In this document: one piece after another, positions 60,701 to 62,897 of the stretch
Position numbering within the stretch: the first letter of the stretch is position 1
Layout of the letters: the number at the start of each line of letters is the position of its first letter
From: Sipunculus nudus
Lineage: Eukaryota; Annelida; Sipuncula; Golfingiida; Sipunculidae
Assembly (NCBI GenBank): GCA_026874595.1
Contig: CM049310.1
Location: 78,421,056 to 78,485,055 of the forward strand
DNA length: 64,000 bases
Direction of reading: 5' to 3'
Made by a program: the position numbers and the translations under genes
The notes under the pieces: generated by a model
Told to the model about the DNA's origin: nothing
The model's input: the letters and a program-made list of their open reading frames with translations, nothing else
Databases searched by the model: none

Positions 60701-62897
60701 TTCTTGCGCATGCAGACCTAAATACAACTTCATCAAATTAAAACTGATGTGTGGTTTTGCTGTTTATTTGACAACAGGTGGAAGACCAAATGAAACTTCT
60801 GCAGAACTGTTGGAGTGAACTATTGATACTGGATTTCATATATAGACAAAGAGCTCATAATAAGACCGACGAATACCTCATGGTGAGTGACATTCATGTA
60901 CACATATAATGAAAAGATTTAGGCATTTAGCTGTGTTGTTATTCGTGCTAGGAATCTGTTGCAAAATCATATTCGATGATGGACAGAAAATAATTGAACA
61001 ATGCTTGATGATTAAACTGTAATTTTATGGAAAATCTATATTTCTTTGTAATATGCTGTGAAGAATTATACCTAAAATATTGATATGTGCAATGTGTGAC
61101 CATCACAAAATAGCAGTGTGTGACCATATAAATGCAGAATGTAAAGGAAAAATTACTTTAAATACGTGCTGTGACCATATTTTGATAAAAATAGATTCCG
61201 ATATGCTTTTATTCTAGAATACTTGCTGTGGTACATTGTGAAGAATTCATCAAAATGAAATTCATCAAATGAATCCGAAATTCTGTTATGTAGTTGTGTT
61301 GAAATTGTGTCTCATTGCTTATATGGAAACACACTGTGCAAACTTAAATTCGCATTCGCTTACACATTCGGAAACATAGCTTAGGACAAGACGAATTATT
61401 GTATACCCATGGTCAATCCGTCTGTCAACTTAAAGTGTTGCCGCTATAACTTTCAACGGCTTTCATGGAATTTTGAGAAACTCATTAAAAGCACTTACTA
61501 ATAGATTATCTCACCCATGTTTGATTCGGGGCAAAAACAAAGCGTGCAAATTTAATGAGGTCAGAGTTAAAGAAATCTGATCATTTTTCATGAAACTCAT
61601 TATGAATACCGTTTCTCACCTGATTTAAATTCTCGGCAATATCTATACATTTATTGAGGTCAGTGGTCACAAAATATACAAAATGCATGACTGTTTTGAT
61701 ATCTTCTCTTGTCCAGGTCACAGGGCAGTCTATGAAGGCGGAAATGTTCACCCGCTTAGGCTTATCAGATGTTGAACAGCGACTACAAGATGTGTCTAAG
61801 AAGATGCGAGAACTCCGAATTGATCGCAACGAATACACATGCCTCAAGTTCCTTATACTTCTCAATCCTGGTAAACTTTCTCATTTTGTGATTTTGTATT
61901 ATTTAATAAATTACCTATGATGAATGAGATTGATAAAAAATATTATTAATACATGTGTATCAATTTACGGCTTTATATCATTTATCTTGCATGTTTATTT
62001 TAACCCACAAACTTCATACAAATTTTTGCCAGTTTCAAGATTTCTGTACTGGAATTTTTCTTGCTTTCCTGTGTTAATATACTGTTGTTGGCTTCATATT
62101 CAAGGGGTTAAAATTTAGTAATTTTCACTTTTTTGTTTTTCCTGAAGCTTATAATTTCACAATCTCACAATACAGAAGACCTATACACAGAGTATAACTG
62201 TATTATATGAACTCATTATATCAGATATTATGTACATAAAATCTTATTTACAAAATGATTGTTTGTAATGGCTCACAAATGGAAAGTTCTGATTTTATTT
62301 ATAATATCAATCTTTGACCATACACAATCTATTATTATTCATAACGTCAGCCTTTTATTTTTCAACTTTGCCTTCAACGATGGGAACTCTTGTTCACGAA
62401 GGTTTTATTTTTGTGATAATTCCACTTTTGTGTATATCGCATATTTTAAACTCTTGCGAACAAAGTTACCACAGTATTGAAATTTGTATTGGTCTGCGTC
62501 TTTTTGGTGATGATATTAAGTCACGTTCTTTTCCTTTTCTTCCTCAAGGCTTGCCGTCAAATTTTATTTTTAAAATCAGTTTGAGTTCATTTTCAAAGAA
62601 CATGCCTACCATGCATAATTGGTACAAAATTTGTTTTCTTTAATTCCAGATGTGTCCAGTTTACAAGAGCGTTCAAATGTTGAAGACAGCCAAGAGAAAA
62701 TAAATGCAGCCTTATTAGAATACTGTTCTGGTTTTTACCCTCATATAAAAGACAAATTTGGTCAGCTGCTGTTGAGATTGCCAGAAATACGTGTGATCAG
62801 CCTCAGGATCGAGGAATACTTGTATTTACGCCATTTGGGTGGAGAAGTTCCGGAACAGACTCTTTTGATGGAGATGCTACATGCCAAGCGGAAATAA
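806..62897 (+). CDS. NR5A: NR5A nuclear receptor gene (FTZ-F1/SF-1/LRH-1 family), seven spliced coding exons
   Basis: Join 806-998, 43486-43614, 54636-54776, 56808-57586, 60778-60882, 61717-61870 and 62650-62897: 582 residues. Order: acidic Ser/Pro-rich N-terminal region (1-83); two-zinc-finger DNA-binding domain (84-152) with P-box CESCKG; FTZ-F1 box and C-terminal extension (about 153-180), the NR5A signature that reads the bases 5' of the AGGTCA half-site; Pro/Gln/His-rich hinge (about 180-330); ligand-binding domain (about 333-582) ending in AF-2 LLMEML (572-577). Family members bind YCAAGGYCR as monomers in the nucleus and control developmental, steroid or metabolic genes. All six introns are GT-AG and keep frame (phases 1,1,1,0,0,1). 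Length is close to vertebrate LRH-1 and longer than SF-1. The 5' end is the least certain part, because an upstream exon may exist. Confidence 0.93.
999..2540. other. start of intron 1, no gene seen
   Basis: AT-rich intronic sequence. Only a 19-base G run at 1459-1477 stands out. No conserved protein frame, RNA gene or clear repeat was recognised. Confidence 0.5.
1459..1477. repeat. poly-G tract (19 G)
   Basis: Uninterrupted G run in AT-rich intron. Similar G or C runs of 13 or more occur at 6230-6246, 7219-7232, 24457-24472, 31961-31976, 36907-36919 and 39629-39643. Confidence 0.95.
2550..2985 (+). repeat. dispersed repeat family F, copy 1
   Basis: Resembles 47180-47590 over about 430 bp in the same orientation. 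Shared words include AAAATGGATGTTAGTAAA, CACCAGCAAACATTTAAA and GGGCACATACA. It is diverged, with many small indels. There is no open frame and no clear terminal repeat, and the family is not identified. Confidence 0.7.
2986..5450. other. intron 1, no gene seen
   Basis: AT-rich sequence with short random open frames only. The longest (minus strand, 4149-4622) has biased Ile/Leu/Phe composition as expected from AT-rich DNA and shows no family motif. Nothing else was recognised. Confidence 0.5.
5455..6643 (+). mobile_element. Helentron-like non-autonomous element, family B, 5'-truncated copy
   Basis: The left part (5455-6060) matches the interior of the copies at 10919 and 38726 (shared words around CCTACCAAR and CAAAACCAYTCATCTG). 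The right end (6611-6643) has the family's 3' signature: TCAGCTGAGC, then the 12-base palindrome GACCCATGGGTC at 6626-6637, then CCTTGTT. The terminal inverted repeat and GTCC microsatellite of full copies are absent, so the 5' end is lost. A C17 run followed by (AC)n lies at 6230-6256. The word TCAAGGTCA at 6599-6607 matches the NR5A site consensus. Confidence 0.7.
6644..8120. other. intron 1, no gene seen
   Basis: AT-rich. A G14 run lies at 7219-7232. A possible fragment of a GGGCCT-ended MITE lies near 7726. No gene. Confidence 0.5.
8123..8181. repeat. 31-bp direct tandem duplication
   Basis: GTGATTTCTTGATAGTAAGC and the following 11 bases occur twice head to tail (8123-8153 and 8154 onward), nearly identical. 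This is a recent local duplication. Confidence 0.9.
8185..10720. other. intron 1, no gene seen
   Basis: AT-rich sequence. At 9534-9557 the words AGGTGATTGGGCCCCTTTAAA match the right end of MITE family R1, but the rest of that element is not recognisable. A GC-richer patch lies at 9355-9420. No supported gene. Confidence 0.5.
10721..10905 (+). repeat. family C repeat, copy 1 (GGGGACATTG/TCTGTC type)
   Basis: Resembles 50155-50345 in the same orientation: GGACATTGA, a TCTGTCTGTC stretch, TTTTCGTTTCC, AACTTTCCTAAAT, then a run ending TGTCTGTCT. The layout (unique head, short tetranucleotide microsatellite, body) is that of mollusc Pearl/DINE-type elements. Only one end is recognised. Confidence 0.6.
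10919..13550 (+). mobile_element. Helentron-like element, family B, copy 2 with duplicated core
   Basis: The 5' end has TTAGCTCAGCTGACTATAAG at 10921, followed by a (GTCC)n microsatellite at about 10967-11025. The core at 11046-11600 is repeated at about 11735-12270 (offset about 690 bp, diverged). The proposed 3' end is CAGCTGAGCG at 13521 followed by GACCCATAGGTC and CCTTGTT. The stretch 12992-13200 carries part of another repeat (family E), so the copy is probably interrupted. It is non-coding. The right boundary is less certain than the left. Confidence 0.55.
12992..13165 (+). repeat. family E repeat: GAATAC/ATTCATGAAT hexamer-type array
   Basis: Begins CAGACATGGTGTGAATAC and continues with degenerate AATAC and ATTCATGAAT words. 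The same start (CAGACATGGG) appears at 15247 on + and at about 17266 on -. Probably one dispersed family built from a degenerate 6-base word. Confidence 0.55.
13645..13885 (+). mobile_element. SINE-like repeat, 3' body, copy 1
   Basis: Resembles 40560-40795: CCCAGGGTKAGYRCTCTGCAGGCT, then TTATGACCCARCA, then CAGGTGCAGTAGNCRCTGGGCCTGG, and finally ACACCAKGATATAAAAT. The copy at 40.5 kb has a tRNA-like head; here the head is missing, so this is a 5'-truncated copy. Confidence 0.65.
13890..15240. other. intron 1, no gene seen
   Basis: AT-rich intron with no recognised gene or RNA. A 30-base stretch near 14925 resembles one near 61056, so an old shared repeat is possible. CTGCTAGGGGGCGT at 14411 weakly resembles a CTCF core (11 of 14). 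Confidence 0.45.
15246..15400 (+). repeat. family E repeat, second + strand end
   Basis: Starts CAGACATGGGTCAAATACA and runs into degenerate GAATAC, CAAATAC and ATTCATGAATA words. It faces an inverted copy of the same end at 17085-17266. Confidence 0.6.
15600..16330 (+). repeat. GTACCTG hexamer-rich repeat, tandemly duplicated
   Basis: Two diverged units (about 15603-15990 and 16040-16320) share TAGGTACACAATTCA, GGCAGGGGTAATTAC/GACAGGGGTAATTAC and GGAAGTTCATT/TGAAGTTCATT words. The first unit holds a degenerate array of TACCTG/GGTACC hexamers. No coding sequence is evident. Confidence 0.6.
16337..16735 (+). mobile_element. SINE-like repeat family S, copy 1
   Basis: About 400 bp, clearly related to 45845-46255 and GC-richer than its surroundings. 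Shared words: GCATAACTGGGAAA, ATGGCATGGCTGGGTCTCCG, GCTGCTGGGATCGGTAGAGG, GAGCGCACAGGGCTGAGGTC and CTTTTGGCTTGGCTTGG. The other copy has a tRNA box B-like GTTCGATTC where this one has a degraded version. The minus-strand frame is open and partly conserved between copies, but it shifts in the middle. Confidence 0.65.
17085..17266 (-). repeat. family E repeat, inverted end
   Basis: Reverse complement begins CAGACATGGGGTATTCGTG and continues with GTATTC words. With the + strand end at 15247 it bounds a 2-kb block that contains the GTACCTG repeats and SINE-like copy 1. Confidence 0.6.
17496..17822. mobile_element. MITE with CTTTCACAC terminal inverted repeats
   Basis: CTTTCACAC at 17496-17504 and GTGTGAAAG at 17814-17822 are perfect inverted ends of a 327-bp segment. 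Inside, AAANTGNTTTGNA/CAAACC words recur in both orientations. Target duplication is not clear. The open frames on both strands are by-products of the inverted structure. Confidence 0.45.
17830..19430. other. intron 1, no gene seen
   Basis: AT-rich. GGCCCCTTTAAG near 19312 resembles the R1 end. No gene recognised. Confidence 0.45.
19435..19735 (+). repeat. dispersed repeat family G, copy 1
   Basis: Shared with 21890-22110 and 53205-53520: GAAACTAGAAAYCTGCAT, GGAATGCAAGCCT-like words, CACACCAAAATCTAAATGATTC, CCTGAAATGCC, and TTCTGTTCATGAT. Same orientation in all three. Probably a SINE or LINE tail, family unknown. Confidence 0.65.
19815..21401. mobile_element. foldback element FB1, about 500-bp inverted arms, 4-bp target duplication
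   Basis: The arms 19815-20338 and 20921-21401 are near-perfect inverted copies. Each begins TGTCARAGACGAGATT and contains three copies of the self-complementary 14-mer CTCGCCTAGGCGAG (19880, 19957, 20007; 21196, 21246, 21323). The tetranucleotide TATC lies immediately outside both ends (19811-19814 and 21402-21405), as expected for a 4-bp target-site duplication. The 580-bp centre is AT-rich and has no coding frame, so the element is non-autonomous. Part of the right arm (20931-21013) is repeated at 20808-20893. The termini match those of FB2 at 33011. Confidence 0.88.
21890..22110 (+). repeat. dispersed repeat family G, copy 2
   Basis: Resembles the middle and right half of the 19435 copy: AATACAAGCCTGCA, CCCAGGTTCATCC, ATTCCTTGATGA, TCATGAGATCCTGTTCATGATT. 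The left part is degraded. Confidence 0.55.
22175..22460 (+). mobile_element. tRNA-derived SINE-like repeat
   Basis: GAGTTCAAATCTCAG at 22210-22224 fits a Pol III box B, with a degenerate box A-like GGGGAAGGGGTGGAGC about 30 bp upstream. It lacks a usable cloverleaf, so it is not a working tRNA. The sequence downstream is not clearly shared with the 40.5-kb SINE. Confidence 0.45.
23073..23568 (+). mobile_element. MITE family R1, copy with a later 181-bp insertion
   Basis: Matches R1 at 51337-51760 from AATGTTGACAAACAGGAAAAACATG through GATGCCCTT to the right end AGGTGATTGGGCCCCTTTAAA. It is interrupted at 23258-23438 by a foreign segment flanked by a perfect 9-bp duplication (CACATTGAT at 23249-23257 and 23439-23447). 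The left end of the element is not clear. Confidence 0.75.
23569..25000. other. intron 1, no gene seen
   Basis: AT-rich; a G16 run lies at 24457-24472. No gene recognised. Confidence 0.45.
25009..25225. repeat. palindrome-rich segment, possible degraded foldback element
   Basis: Begins TGTCACAGGACAAACTCC and contains TCCGATCGGA, CTACTAGTAG (twice) and several GGACAAACTCCAATC words in direct and inverted order. The start TGTCA and the palindromic word structure resemble FB1 and FB2, but no matching right end or target duplication is seen. Confidence 0.4.
25735..25780 (+). mobile_element. family B 3' end fragment
   Basis: TTTTCCAAAATTCAGCTGAG, then GACTCATGGGTC (one mismatch to the palindrome) and CCTTGTT. 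Only the last 46 bp are recognisable. TGACCTTGA at 25520-25528, a consensus NR5A site, lies 200 bp upstream. Confidence 0.6.
25781..28250. other. intron 1, no gene seen
   Basis: AT-rich, with a perfect CTCF-core match at 26518-26531 as the only notable site. No gene or clear repeat recognised. Confidence 0.45.
26518..26531 (+). promoter_or_regulatory. CTCF-like site (14 of 14)
   Basis: CCAGTAGGGGGCAG fits every position of the vertebrate CTCF core CCASYAGRKGGCRS. It sits alone in AT-rich intron. CTCF occurs across bilaterians, but binding here is inferred only from the motif. Confidence 0.35.
28256..29755 (+). mobile_element. Helitron/Helentron-like element family A with about 280-bp tandem core
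   Basis: The short inverted ends TGTATCCGCC (28256-28265) and GGCGGATACA (29714-29723) are asymmetric: the right one is subterminal. It is followed by the hairpin GTAGTCG-CTTGT-CGACTAC (29725-29743) and, 8 nt later, the terminus CTAGT (29751-29755) with T next. Between them lies a tandem core of period 280 bp (TTTTTTGCACAAATGTAGCC at 28522, 28802 and 29082, then diverged units), with repeated GGTGGCGCCACCT words. A (CCG)n run lies at about 28304-28320. This is the layout of non-autonomous Helentron relatives. No Rep/helicase is encoded. Confidence 0.75.
29876..29910 (+). mobile_element. diverged family B-like 3' end
   Basis: CACCCAAGTGTCATGGCCCATGGGTCAGTTGTT resembles the family B terminus, with an intact GGCCCATGGGTC-like stem but a different flank. 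Short and uncertain. Confidence 0.4.
30032..30374 (+). mobile_element. MITE family R1, copy
   Basis: Left end AAAAGTACCCAATCACCTA and right end TAGGTGAATGGGCCCCCTTT are inverted. The interior shares TTTTGAAAAAGAATGTATGTG, GTTGGTTGCATATATGCAGAG and CAGATGCCCTTGTTGAATT with the copy at 51337. It is internally deleted relative to that copy (343 versus 424 bp). Confidence 0.75.
30375..33005. other. intron 1, no gene seen
   Basis: AT-rich; a C16 run followed by (AC)n lies at 31961-31991. No gene or recognised repeat. Confidence 0.45.
33011..33786. mobile_element. foldback element FB2, 4-bp target duplication
   Basis: The left end TGTCAAGGGAAGAATGAG (33011) and the reverse complement of the right end, TGTCGAGGGAAGAATGAG (ending 33786), are inverted. 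Both continue into GAAT-YTGGGAAGATCCG. The arms are built of self-complementary words (GAGAATTCTC, TTTTTCCCGGGAAAAA) in many copies. CATA lies directly outside each end (33007-33010 and 33787-33790), a 4-bp target duplication. The centre (about 33175-33520) is AT-rich and non-coding. The termini resemble those of FB1. Confidence 0.85.
33791..35560. other. intron 1, no gene seen
   Basis: Moderately GC-richer at 34140-35320. Small open frames on both strands have no recognisable domain and mostly no ATG start. No gene supported. Confidence 0.4.
35566..35795 (+). repeat. family D repeat, copy 1 (DR1-type words)
   Basis: Two related half-units share AAATATTTACCAATAATGTTCTCACCT, AAATCTGTGCATATT and GAGGTCAAATGTCACA with 45498-45605. 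It is a diverged mollusc-style core repeat; the nuclear-receptor-like word is imperfect here (AGGTCAAATGTCA). Confidence 0.6.
36138..36554. mobile_element. Tc1/mariner-type MITE, TA target duplication
   Basis: TACTGTGGTT (36138-36147) and AACCACAGTA (36545-36554) are perfect inverted ends, with TA on each outer side. Subterminal TTTGCGAGGGTTTTAATTTCG on the left and GCAAATATAAAGCC on the right are loosely inverted. 417 bp, non-coding. Confidence 0.8.
36590..37047 (+). mobile_element. MITE family R1, diverged copy
   Basis: Shares GGTGGTTGGTTGCATATATG, AAAGGTCAC, AACAGCCTGTGTATAAC and a right end ATAGGCCTCTTTAAAG with other R1 copies. A C13 run lies at 36907-36919 in place of the usual GGGCCCCC word. 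The left end is poorly conserved. Confidence 0.6.
37444..37675 (+). mobile_element. tRNA-like SINE head followed by family B 3' tail
   Basis: TGGCACATTGGATAATGCATTGGACTTCTGATT resembles the D-arm and anticodon arm of a tRNA-Arg-type gene; GTTCAGAATCC fits a box B with one inserted base. No intact acceptor stem, so not a functional tRNA. At 37637-37675, TCAAGGTCAGCTTCAGCTGAGC and TCCCTTGTTT match the family B terminus, including one consensus NR5A site (37637-37645). Confidence 0.5.
38450..40372 (+). mobile_element. MITE family R1, split by a family B element
   Basis: R1 sequence runs from about 38450 to 38725 (CAATGTTGACAAATGGGAAA, GTAGGTTGCATATATGCAGAG, GGGCCCCACATATTATAAACA), stops at TTTCTGGCAAATT, and resumes at 40306 with ATAAAAGCTTCAAGTGATAACC. 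It ends TAGGTGATTGGGCCTCTTTAA at 40348-40369. The gap is exactly filled by a family B element, so R1 is the older insertion. Confidence 0.85.
38722..40305 (+). mobile_element. Helentron-like element family B, complete nested copy
   Basis: About 1.58 kb. 5' TAGCTCAGCTGA (38726-38737) is the exact inverse of 3' subterminal TCAGCTGAGCTA (40272-40283). The 3' side continues with the 12-base palindrome GACCCATGGGTC (40287-40298), then CCTTGTT. A (GTCC/GTCT)n microsatellite lies at 38779-38812, and a C15 run at 39629-39643. Insertion is within a T run of the host R1, in keeping with T-T insertion of Helentrons. The element is non-coding, so it would need a helper enzyme elsewhere. Confidence 0.8.
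40490..40795 (+). mobile_element. tRNA-derived SINE with shared 3' body
   Basis: TGGCTCAGGGG (about 40497) fits Pol III box A, and GAGTAAGAATCTCAG (40538-40552) is a degenerate box B. The body from 40560 matches 13645-13885. The head is too degraded to be a tRNA. A flanking TSD was not identified. Confidence 0.6.
40849..40862 (-). promoter_or_regulatory. CTCF-like site (13 of 14)
   Basis: The reverse complement GCACCAGGTGGCAC matches CCASYAGRKGGCRS except at the first base. It lies just after the SINE at 40490-40795. Confidence 0.25.
41560..42560 (+). promoter_or_regulatory. candidate internal promoter upstream of the DNA-binding exon
   Basis: About 1 kb of GC- and CpG-richer, repeat-poor sequence that ends about 930 bp before exon 2. 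Motifs seen: full CRE TGACGTCA (41572-41579); CCAAT at about 41888; AGCCAATCAG, a full NF-Y consensus, at about 42045; GTTCTCATAGCAAC (42398-42411), which fits the RFX X-box RYYNYYATRRNRAC. A noncoding first exon from here spliced to exon 2 could start translation at Met69 (ATG 43497) and give a 514-residue SF-1-like short form. No TATA box is evident, and the start site and donor are not defined. Confidence 0.3.
42679..43485 (+). repeat. 42-bp minisatellite with a trimeric higher-order unit, ending at the exon 2 acceptor
   Basis: About 18 units of 41-43 bp containing CATCACATGACCATATCATG and TGACCATAATGTTTCTGTCA. A shorter variant with CAGTCATATCATGCGACC starts at 42807, 42931, 43058, 43230 and 43357: spacing 124, 127, 172 and 127 bp, mostly every third unit. 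The last, degenerate unit (GTGTTTCTGTCATTTCAG) supplies the polypyrimidine tract and AG of exon 2. From 43290 the array is open in the exon 2 frame. Confidence 0.95.
43486..43614 (+). CDS. NR5A: NR5A exon 2: first zinc finger
   Basis: Residues 65-107 and one base of Gly108. Contains [20 protein letters not shown] and ESCK: zinc ligands Cys86, Cys89, Cys103 and Cys106, and P-box CESCKG, which sets AGGTCA half-site reading. Near-identical to the same region of vertebrate SF-1/LRH-1. Acceptor TTTCAG|CC and donor AAAG|GTAATG are both phase 1. Length 129 nt is a multiple of three, so skipping it would keep frame but remove the first finger. The in-frame ATG at 43497 (Met69) starts 17 residues before the first Cys and is a natural start for a short isoform. 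Confidence 0.97.
43615..44035. other. start of intron 2, no gene seen
   Basis: Ordinary AT-rich intron between exon 2 and the second minisatellite. Open frames on the minus strand overlap the exon and are not supported. Confidence 0.5.
44040..45005 (+). repeat. degenerate 35-bp minisatellite
   Basis: Roughly 25-28 units; the best-preserved part (44650-44910) has CTGTAATCAGTTGATATTAC then ACCCTGCACATTAAG, period about 35 bp. Units become more diverged toward both ends (AGCTGTAAAGGGTTGATATC and similar). It is unrelated in sequence to the 42-bp array on the other side of exon 2. Confidence 0.85.
45498..45605 (+). repeat. family D repeat, copy 2, with perfect DR1
   Basis: AAACTCATTATAAATATTTACC then TCTCACCTAAGTTTGATTC and AAATCTGTGCATATTTGATG, ending in AGGTCAAAGGTCA at 45586-45598. 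The last word is a perfect direct repeat of AGGTCA with 1-base spacing (DR1), the type bound by HNF4 and RXR heterodimers. Confidence 0.7.
45630..46510 (+). repeat. GGACTY hexamer array split by an insertion
   Basis: Degenerate GGACTC/GGACTT words run at about 45630-45740 and resume at about 46355-46505. The intervening about 600 bp contains SINE-like family S copy 2 (45845-46255). The array halves share GGACTTGGACTC words in the same phase and orientation, so one array was interrupted. Confidence 0.7.
45845..46255 (+). mobile_element. SINE-like repeat family S, copy 2
   Basis: Second copy of the 16337-16735 repeat, about 75-80 percent similar by eye. GAGTTCGATTCTCG (about 45969-45982) fits a Pol III box B. 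It ends CTTTTGGCTTGGCTTGG. The minus strand is open over much of the length in both copies, with a shared stretch reading [16 protein letters not shown], but the frames separate later through indels. No known protein family is recognised. Confidence 0.65.
46511..47175. other. intron 2, no gene seen
   Basis: AT-rich intron with no recognised gene, RNA or repeat. Confidence 0.45.
47180..47590 (+). repeat. dispersed repeat family F, copy 2
   Basis: Counterpart of 2550-2985: AAAATGGATGTTAGTAAAG, TTCACCAGCAAACATTTAAA and GCAGGGCACATACA. Non-coding. Confidence 0.7.
48222..48400. mobile_element. short Tc1/mariner-type MITE, TA target duplication
   Basis: TACAGTAAA (48222) and TTTACTGTA (ending 48400) are inverted ends with TA directly outside both (48220-48221 and 48401-48402). 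The ACCT/AGG-CT subterminal bases are also partly inverted. 179 bp with GTGGTCAC words inside; non-coding. Confidence 0.75.
48885..49195. other. isolated GC-rich block, function unknown
   Basis: About 310 bp rich in CAGC/GCTG words, open on both strands for about 100 codons (48882-49187 + and 48877-49206 -). Neither product has a recognisable domain. Both are rich in Ser, Leu and Ala, as expected from CAG/CTG-rich DNA. It could be an enhancer, an old repeat, or an exon of an unrelated transcript. Confidence 0.3.
49200..50135. other. intron 2, no gene seen
   Basis: AT-rich, with a short CT-rich stretch near 49377-49398 and scattered ACAC words. No gene. Confidence 0.45.
50155..50345 (+). repeat. 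family C repeat, copy 2
   Basis: Matches 10721-10905: GGACATTGAATTTG, (TCTG)n, TTTTCGTTTCC, AACTTTCCTAAAT, ATTCAAATTTGGGTCA, ending TGTCTGTCTG. Same orientation. The right end of the element is not defined. Confidence 0.65.
51337..51760 (+). mobile_element. MITE family R1, best-preserved copy
   Basis: Left end AAAGGTACCCAATCACCTA (51337-51355) and right end TAGGTGATTGGGCCCCTTTT (51741-51760) are inverted over about 19 bases. The interior contains AAAAAGAATTTATGTGATTTC, GTAGGTTGCATATAATGCGG and GTGGGCCCCCAGTATATTATAAACA. 424 bp. There is no transposase, and the target duplication is not clear (TA is possible). Other copies are at 23073, 30032, 36590 and 38450. Confidence 0.8.
52536..52837. 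mobile_element. 302-bp snap-back palindrome (loopless MITE-like)
   Basis: Two arms of about 145 bp are inverted copies with almost no spacer. AGTTTAAAACCACCAAATGG (52536) pairs with CCATTTGGTGATTTTAAACT (ending 52837), CATATACTGCCAGT pairs with ACTGGCAGTATATG, and ACATGTC/GACATA words meet near 52685. A transcript would fold into one long imperfect hairpin. Non-coding. Confidence 0.85.
53205..53520 (+). repeat. dispersed repeat family G, copy 3
   Basis: Closest relative is 19435-19735: GAAAACTAGAAACCTGCATG, GGAATGCAAGCCTC, CACACCAAAATCTAAATGATTC, CCTGAAATGCC, GAGATTCTGTTCATGATTG, ending with AACAGGAATGATGG. A short G9 run lies at 53251-53259. Confidence 0.7.
53521..54635. other. end of intron 2, no gene seen
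   Basis: AT-rich intron. The region before 54635 has a good polypyrimidine tract (TTTGACTTTTTTGCAG) for exon 3. Confidence 0.5.
54636..54776 (+). CDS. NR5A: NR5A exon 3: second zinc finger
   Basis: Completes Gly108 and encodes residues to Glu154, plus one base of Ala155. Reads [14 protein letters not shown], then [17 protein letters not shown] and [13 protein letters not shown]. Zinc ligands are Cys122, Cys128, Cys138 and Cys141. The [15 protein letters not shown] stretch is the nuclear receptor DBD helix region shared by all NR5A proteins. Acceptor TGCAG|GC, donor GAAG|GTGAGC, phase 1 at both ends, 141 nt. The split between CESCKG and FFKR is a classical nuclear receptor intron site. Skipping this exon would keep frame but remove the second finger. 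Confidence 0.97.
54777..56807. other. intron 3, no gene seen
   Basis: 2,031 bp, AT-rich, GT-AG. No repeat family was recognised with confidence. An AGGTCAACA half-site lies near 55293. Confidence 0.5.
56808..57586 (+). CDS. NR5A: NR5A exon 4: FTZ-F1 box, hinge, start of ligand-binding domain
   Basis: Completes Ala155 and ends at Lys414. It opens with [20 protein letters not shown], the FTZ-F1 box, which makes the assignment to NR5A rather than another receptor secure. Residues about 185-330 form a long Pro/Gln/His/Ser-rich hinge ([20 protein letters not shown] and similar), with the possible phosphorylation site GPNSPT. From about 333 ([20 protein letters not shown]) the ligand-binding domain begins and includes the helix 3 region [18 protein letters not shown]. 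Acceptor CACACAG|CG, donor CAAG|GTGAGT, leaving phase 0. At 779 nt it is the largest exon, as in other NR5A genes. Confidence 0.97.
57587..57717. other. start of intron 4
   Basis: Intron sequence after the GTGAGT donor. The exon frame stays open for about 34 codons before a stop at 57689, so intron retention would give a truncated receptor without AF-2. Confidence 0.6.
57718..59105 (-). mobile_element. 5'-truncated, inactivated CR1/L2-type LINE, antisense in intron 4
   Basis: The minus strand encodes the C-terminal half of a non-LTR reverse transcriptase. It has a degraded AFDT start at about 59090, then [16 protein letters not shown], the catalytic box FADD (in [10 protein letters not shown]), and [12 protein letters not shown]. 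Downstream (58417-57965) is the usual tail with [23 protein letters not shown] and [11 protein letters not shown] one-base frameshift near 58680, stops near 58588 and 58543, and another frame change near 58418 show it is dead. The 3' end is marked by (TAA)n (57718-57750 on +, as TTA), typical of L2/CR1-group elements. Its N-terminal endonuclease half is missing. Confidence 0.88.
59150..59819 (+). mobile_element. Helitron-like element family H with tandem core bearing NR5A-type sites
   Basis: 3' end: hairpin TTTTTGCA-A-TGCAAAAA (59788-59804) followed by CTAGT (59815-59819) and a T, the Helitron 3' layout. A second copy of this end is at 60490-60561. The interior has three core units of about 140-146 bp. 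YCAAGGYCR matches lie at 59293 (+), 59421 (-), 59439 (+), 59560 (-) and 59578 (+), and a perfect DR1 (AGGTCAGAGGTCA) at 59199-59211. It abuts the LINE's 5' truncation point. The 5' end is not defined. Confidence 0.7.
59820..60777. other. end of intron 4
   Basis: AT-rich apart from the 60490-60561 fragment. It ends TTTATTTGACAACAG, a weak but usable acceptor for exon 5. Confidence 0.5.
60490..60561 (+). mobile_element. Helitron-like family H, 3' end fragment
   Basis: GGAGGCCCATAGGGAGGGG, then the perfect palindrome CTGTTTTTGCA-T-TGCAAAAACAG (60527-60549), then CTAAT (60557-60561) and T. This matches the CTRRT terminus rule. The upstream part of the element is not recognised. Confidence 0.7.
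60778..60882 (+). CDS. NR5A: NR5A exon 5: ligand-binding domain helices 4-5
   Basis: 35 residues (415-449): [20 protein letters not shown] then [15 protein letters not shown]. The [14 protein letters not shown] core is the nuclear receptor ligand-binding signature (helices 3-5, part of the coactivator groove) as seen in NR5A proteins. Phase 0 at both ends; acceptor ACAACAG|GTG, donor ATG|GTGAGT. Because the length is a multiple of three, skipping would stay in frame but destroy the coactivator groove. Confidence 0.95.
60883..61716. other. intron 5, with family D repeat units near its end
   Basis: 834 bp. From about 61420 it holds a mollusc-style repeat head (CCGTCTGTCAACTTAAAG), then two family D units (about 61480-61570 and 61590-61676). 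They contain AGGTCAGAGTTAA and AGGTCAGTGGTCA, imperfect DR1 words. The last lies about 45 bp before the exon 6 acceptor (TTCTCTTGTCCAG). Confidence 0.6.
61717..61870 (+). CDS. NR5A: NR5A exon 6: mid ligand-binding domain
   Basis: Residues 450-500 plus one base of Asp501: [20 protein letters not shown], then [20 protein letters not shown] and [11 protein letters not shown]. The [23 protein letters not shown] stretch corresponds to helices 7-9 and is strongly conserved in NR5A. Donor CCTG|GTAAAC leaves phase 1. There is no open reading past the intron that would suggest an alternative end. Confidence 0.95.
61871..62649. other. intron 6, no gene seen
   Basis: 779 bp, AT-rich. Short overlapping open frames are Phe/Ile-rich and unsupported. 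Ends TTTCTTTAATTCCAG. Confidence 0.55.
62650..62897 (+). CDS. NR5A: NR5A exon 7: end of ligand-binding domain and AF-2
   Basis: Residues 501-582. After [20 protein letters not shown] come [33 protein letters not shown] and [15 protein letters not shown]. The last helix carries LLMEMLHAK (572-580), matching the LLIEMLHAK AF-2 of vertebrate NR5A proteins; this helix recruits coactivators. The protein ends two residues later (RK), a normal family end. Stop TAA at 62895-62897. [13 protein letters not shown] marks the helix 10 region. Confidence 0.96.
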
